This document shows positions 40,532-42,715 of a stretch of 42,715 bases of DNA, one piece after another. Source of the DNA: Actinomycetota bacterium. GTDB lineage: Bacteria; Actinomycetota; Actinomycetes; JACCUZ01. The first letter of the stretch is position 1, and the number at the start of each line of letters is the position of its first letter. A program made the position numbers and the translations under genes. Where the stretch lies: contig JAVEDI010000068.1 in assembly GCA_030841035.1 (NCBI GenBank), forward strand, positions 1 through 42,715, written 5' to 3'. The notes below the pieces were generated by a model. That model made no database searches, was not told the origin of the DNA, and was given only the letters and a program-made list of their open reading frames with translations.

Positions 40532-41446
40532 GTGCTCGACCCCGAGGAGCTGTTCACCACGTCGCCCGACGTGCCGGCAACGGATCGGCCGGTGCTCGTG
40601 CACGCCCTGTCCGGCTTCATCGACGCGGGCGCCGCCGGGCAGCTGCTGCGCGACCACCTGCTGGAGAGCCTCGAGCACCAGCTGGTCGCGACGTTCGACA
40701 TCGACCAGCTGCTCGACTACCGGTCGCGCCGGCCGCCGATGATCTTCGACGGCAACCACTGGGAGTCCTACGACGAGCCGTCCCTGCTGCTGCACGCGCT
40801 GCGGGACGGCGACGGACGGACGTTCCTGCTGCTCGAGGGCGCCGAGCCCGACGTTCAGTGGGAGCGGTTCATCGCCGCCGTCCGCCTGCTCGTCGAGCGG
40901 TTCGCTGTGCCGCTGACGATCGGGGTGCACGGCATCCCGATGGGCGTCCCCCACTCGCGCCCGACGACCGTCACGGCGCACGGCACCCGGCCGGAGCTGA
41001 CCGCCGGCCGCGAGCCGTGGGTCGGGCGCATCCAGGTGCCGGGCAGCGTCATCAACCTGATGGAGTACCGGCTCGGCCAGGCGGGGCACGACGCGATGGG
41101 GTTCGCGGTACACGTCCCGCACTACCTGTCGCAGTCGGAGTACCCCGACGCCGCCGCAGCACTGGTCGACCAGGTCGCGGCGGCGAGCGGCTTGTCCCTG
41201 CCGACGTCCTCGCTGCGCATCGCCGCCGCCGAGACCCGCCGCCAGATCGACGAGCAGGTGGCGGCATCCACCGAGGTGGCCGCCGTCGTCAAGGCGCTCG
41301 AGGACCAATACGACGCGTACGTCGGCGGCAGCGGCCGTGGCGACCTGCTCGCCGGTCGCGGCGGCGGCTTCCCGACGGCCGACGAGCTCGGCGCCGAGCT
41401 CGAGCGCTACCTCGCCGATCGCGCGAAGGGTGACCAGCCCGACTGA
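40532..41446 (+). CDS. PAC2 family protein (proteasome-assembly-chaperone-like)
   Basis: 304 aa. The fold signature is visible in RPVLVHALSGFIDAGAAGQLLRDHLL (about residues 19-44), then ATFDIDQLLDYRSRRPPMIFDGNHW, FLLLEGAEPDVQWERF, GVHGIPMGVPHSRPTTVTAHGT and GFAVHVPHYLSQSEYPDAAAAL. A helical C-terminus follows. It matches the actinobacterial PAC2 group (mycobacterial Rv2125-like), whose members resemble archaeal and eukaryotic proteasome-assembly chaperones; the role in bacteria is not settled. The start is GTG 40532 with GAGGAGG 5 nt upstream. No proteasome genes are in the window. Confidence 0.9.
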   Translation: MLDPEELFTTSPDVPATDRPVLVHALSGFIDAGAAGQLLRDHLLESLEHQLVATFDIDQLLDYRSRRPPMIFDGNHWESYDEPSLLLHALRDGDGRTFLLLEGAEPDVQWERFIAAVRLLVERFAVPLTIGVHGIPMGVPHSRPTTVTAHGTRPELTAGREPWVGRIQVPGSVINLMEYRLGQAGHDAMGFAVHVPHYLSQSEYPDAAAALVDQVAAASGLSLPTSSLRIAAAETRRQIDEQVAASTEVAAVVKALEDQYDAYVGGSGRGDLLAGRGGGFPTADELGAELERYLADRAKGDQPD

Positions 41447-41554
41447 CGCCGTGCCCCCGGCCGCCAGCTGATCTTGGCCACGGGTTGAGGTGGCGAAGGC
41501 GCCGTCGCGGGGTAGTGCCCTCCCGTGACCACCGTCCCACGGAAGGACCCTGCC

Positions 41555-42715
41555 ATGGCCACGTCCGGACTACCCGACGGTGCGGCTCCCGAAGCCGCCG
41601 GCGGTCGCCGCGACCGCACCCACTGGCTCTACATCGCGGTCATCGCCGCCGTCGCTCTCGGCATCGCGGTCGGTTTCATCTTCGGAGCCGACGCCGAACG
41701 GCTCAAGCCGCTGGGTGACGGCTTCGTGGCCATGATCAGGATGATGATCAGCCCGATCATCTTCTGCACCATCGTGCTCGGCGTCGGCTCGGTACGCCGC
41801 GCGACACAGGTCGGCCGGGTGGGCGGACTGGCGCTCGGGTACTTCGTCGTGATGTCGACGGTCGCGCTGATCATCGGCCTGCTCGTGGGCAACCTGCTCG
41901 ACCCGGGCTCCGGCCTGAACCTCAGCGACGAGGTCTCCAAGGCCGGCAAGGCGGCCGCCGGCGAGGCCGGCGGCGGCACGGTGGACTTCCTGCTGGGCAT
42001 CATCCCCACGACGCTGGTGTCGGCGTTCACCGAGGGTGAGGTCCTGCAGACCTTGCTCGTCGCACTCCTCGTGGGGTTCGCCGTACAGGCCTTGGGGCGG
42101 GCGGGCGAGCCCGTGCTCGTCGGTATCGGGCACATCCAGCGACTCGTCTTCAGGATGCTCGCGATGATCATGTGGCTCGCGCCGATCGGCGCCTTCGGCG
42201 CGATGGCGGCGGTGGTGGGCTCGGCGGGCCTCGACGCGCTCAAGAGCCTGGCCGTCATCATGTTCGCGTTCTACGCGACCTGCGCGCTGTTCGTCGGCGT
42301 GGTGCTCGCCGCGGTGCTGCGGCTGGCCGCCGGCATGAACATCCTGCGGCTGCTGCGCTACCTCGGCCGCGAGTTCCTGCTCATCGTCTCGACCTCCTCC
42401 TCGGAGACGGCCCTGCCGCGGTTGATCGCCAAGATGGAACACCTCGGGGTCTCCCGCCCGGTCGTCGGCATCACGGTGCCGACCGGCTACTCGTTCAACC
42501 TCGACGGCACCGCGATCTACCTGACCATGGCGTCGCTGTTCGTCGGCGAGGCCATGGGCAAGCCACTGGCCATCGGCGAGCAGATCTCGCTGCTGCTGTT
42601 CATGATGATCGCCTCCAAGGGCGCCGCGGGCGTCAGCGGCGCCGGGATCGCCACCCTCGCCGGCGGCCTGGGCGCGCACCGGCCCGACCTGGTCGACGGC
42701 GTCGGCCTGATCGTC
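41555..42715 (+). CDS. dctA: Dicarboxylate:cation symporter (DctA/GltP, DAACS family), 3' end missing
   Basis: 387 codons are present and the frame is open at the right edge. The usual length is about 420-450 aa, so a short tail is missing. After an 18-residue hydrophilic start come membrane segments THWLYIAVIAAVALGIAVGFIF, FVAMIRMMISPIIFCTIVLGV and RMLAMIMWLAPIGAFGAMAAVV. The hallmark re-entrant loop follows with the serine-rich STSSSETALPRL, then the substrate/Na+ site PTGYSFNLDGTAIYLTMA and ASKGAAGVSGAG. It imports C4-dicarboxylates or acidic amino acids with Na+ or H+. The start is ATG 41555 with GGAAGGA 7 nt upstream; an in-frame GTG at 41525 lacks such a site. Confidence 0.93.
   Translation, partial: MATSGLPDGAAPEAAGGRRDRTHWLYIAVIAAVALGIAVGFIFGADAERLKPLGDGFVAMIRMMISPIIFCTIVLGVGSVRRATQVGRVGGLALGYFVVMSTVALIIGLLVGNLLDPGSGLNLSDEVSKAGKAAAGEAGGGTVDFLLGIIPTTLVSAFTEGEVLQTLLVALLVGFAVQALGRAGEPVLVGIGHIQRLVFRMLAMIMWLAPIGAFGAMAAVVGSAGLDALKSLAVIMFAFYATCALFVGVVLAAVLRLAAGMNILRLLRYLGREFLLIVSTSSSETALPRLIAKMEHLGVSRPVVGITVPTGYSFNLDGTAIYLTMASLFVGEAMGKPLAIGEQISLLLFMMIASKGAAGVSGAGIATLAGGLGAHRPDLVDGVGLIV

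Noticed and set aside
41570-42679. 369-aa minus-strand frame at the right edge
   Set aside because: Antisense to the DctA-type symporter, whose hydrophobic segments and signature loops are clear; the antisense product is His/Arg/Gln-rich low complexity.

Overview
The window is very GC-rich (mostly G/C at third codon positions), uses many GTG starts, and encodes a HrdB/SigA-type sigma factor with a long Lys/Ala/Pro-rich N-terminus. It also carries an actinobacterial DUF7455 protein, an Rpf-type resuscitation protein, an MprA/MprB/PepD locus, and ParE next to the principal sigma factor. This is core chromosome of a high-GC actinomycete outside the mycobacteria (which lack ParC/ParE), perhaps a relative of the Kineosporiales, Geodermatophilales or Frankiales. 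The sequence alone does not fix the order. I see no prophage, transposase, CRISPR array, rRNA or tRNA.

Layout. 1-190: a 74-bp tandem repeat carrying a perfect hairpin, cut by the left edge. 325-3298 (minus): small acidic protein, RCK potassium channel and PTS enzyme I, tightly packed. 3484-13000: topoisomerase IV subunit A (plus), PfkB sugar kinase (plus), membrane-anchored HExxH protein (minus), topoisomerase IV subunit B (minus), DUF7455 zinc protein (plus), coiled-coil protein (plus) and principal sigma factor (minus). 13140-19724: PAS-GAF-PP2C phosphatase, universal stress protein, proline-iminopeptidase-like hydrolase, a Nudix-NYN fusion, a DinB-like protein and succinate-semialdehyde dehydrogenase. 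19960-25355: two c-di-AMP (ydaO/yuaA) riboswitches facing each other across about 5 kb. One precedes an NlpC/P60 hydrolase and the other an Rpf-LysM protein. Between them lie DUF456, a metzincin lipoprotein, an LLM oxidoreductase, acylphosphatase and DUF4192. 25470-31543: emfourin and its M4 (protealysin-type) protease, ArfB, a 55-aa ORF, a repeat-rich leader before a family A DNA polymerase, a DUF2231-Rieske membrane protein, and an acyl-ACP desaturase behind a 24-bp palindrome. 31659-36620: GGDEF-EAL protein, citrate synthase and zinc alcohol dehydrogenase. 36704-40165: the mprA-mprB-pepD-like envelope-stress locus. 40225-42715: two terminators, a PAC2 protein and a DctA-type symporter cut by the right edge.

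How it fits together. Three parts of the window concern the cell envelope: the c-di-AMP-controlled wall hydrolases, the MprAB-PepD stress locus, and the desaturase with its likely operator. The most striking regulatory signal is at mprA and pepD. Each has a 19-bp box of two 8-bp direct repeats separated by 3 bp. In both cases it is followed by exactly 9 bp, a CAGGMT hexamer, exactly 7 bp, and the start codon. This implies two matched, leaderless, MprA-controlled promoters. Several other genes here (the hydrolase, Nudix-NYN, arfB and Rieske genes) also show a -10-like hexamer 6-7 bp before the start codon and no ribosome binding site, which suggests leaderless transcription is common in this genome. 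I did not find a clearly unprecedented multi-gene system. The least explained items are the 74-bp hairpin repeats, the repeat-rich leader of the polymerase gene, the Nudix-NYN fusion and the HExxH membrane protein between parC and parE.
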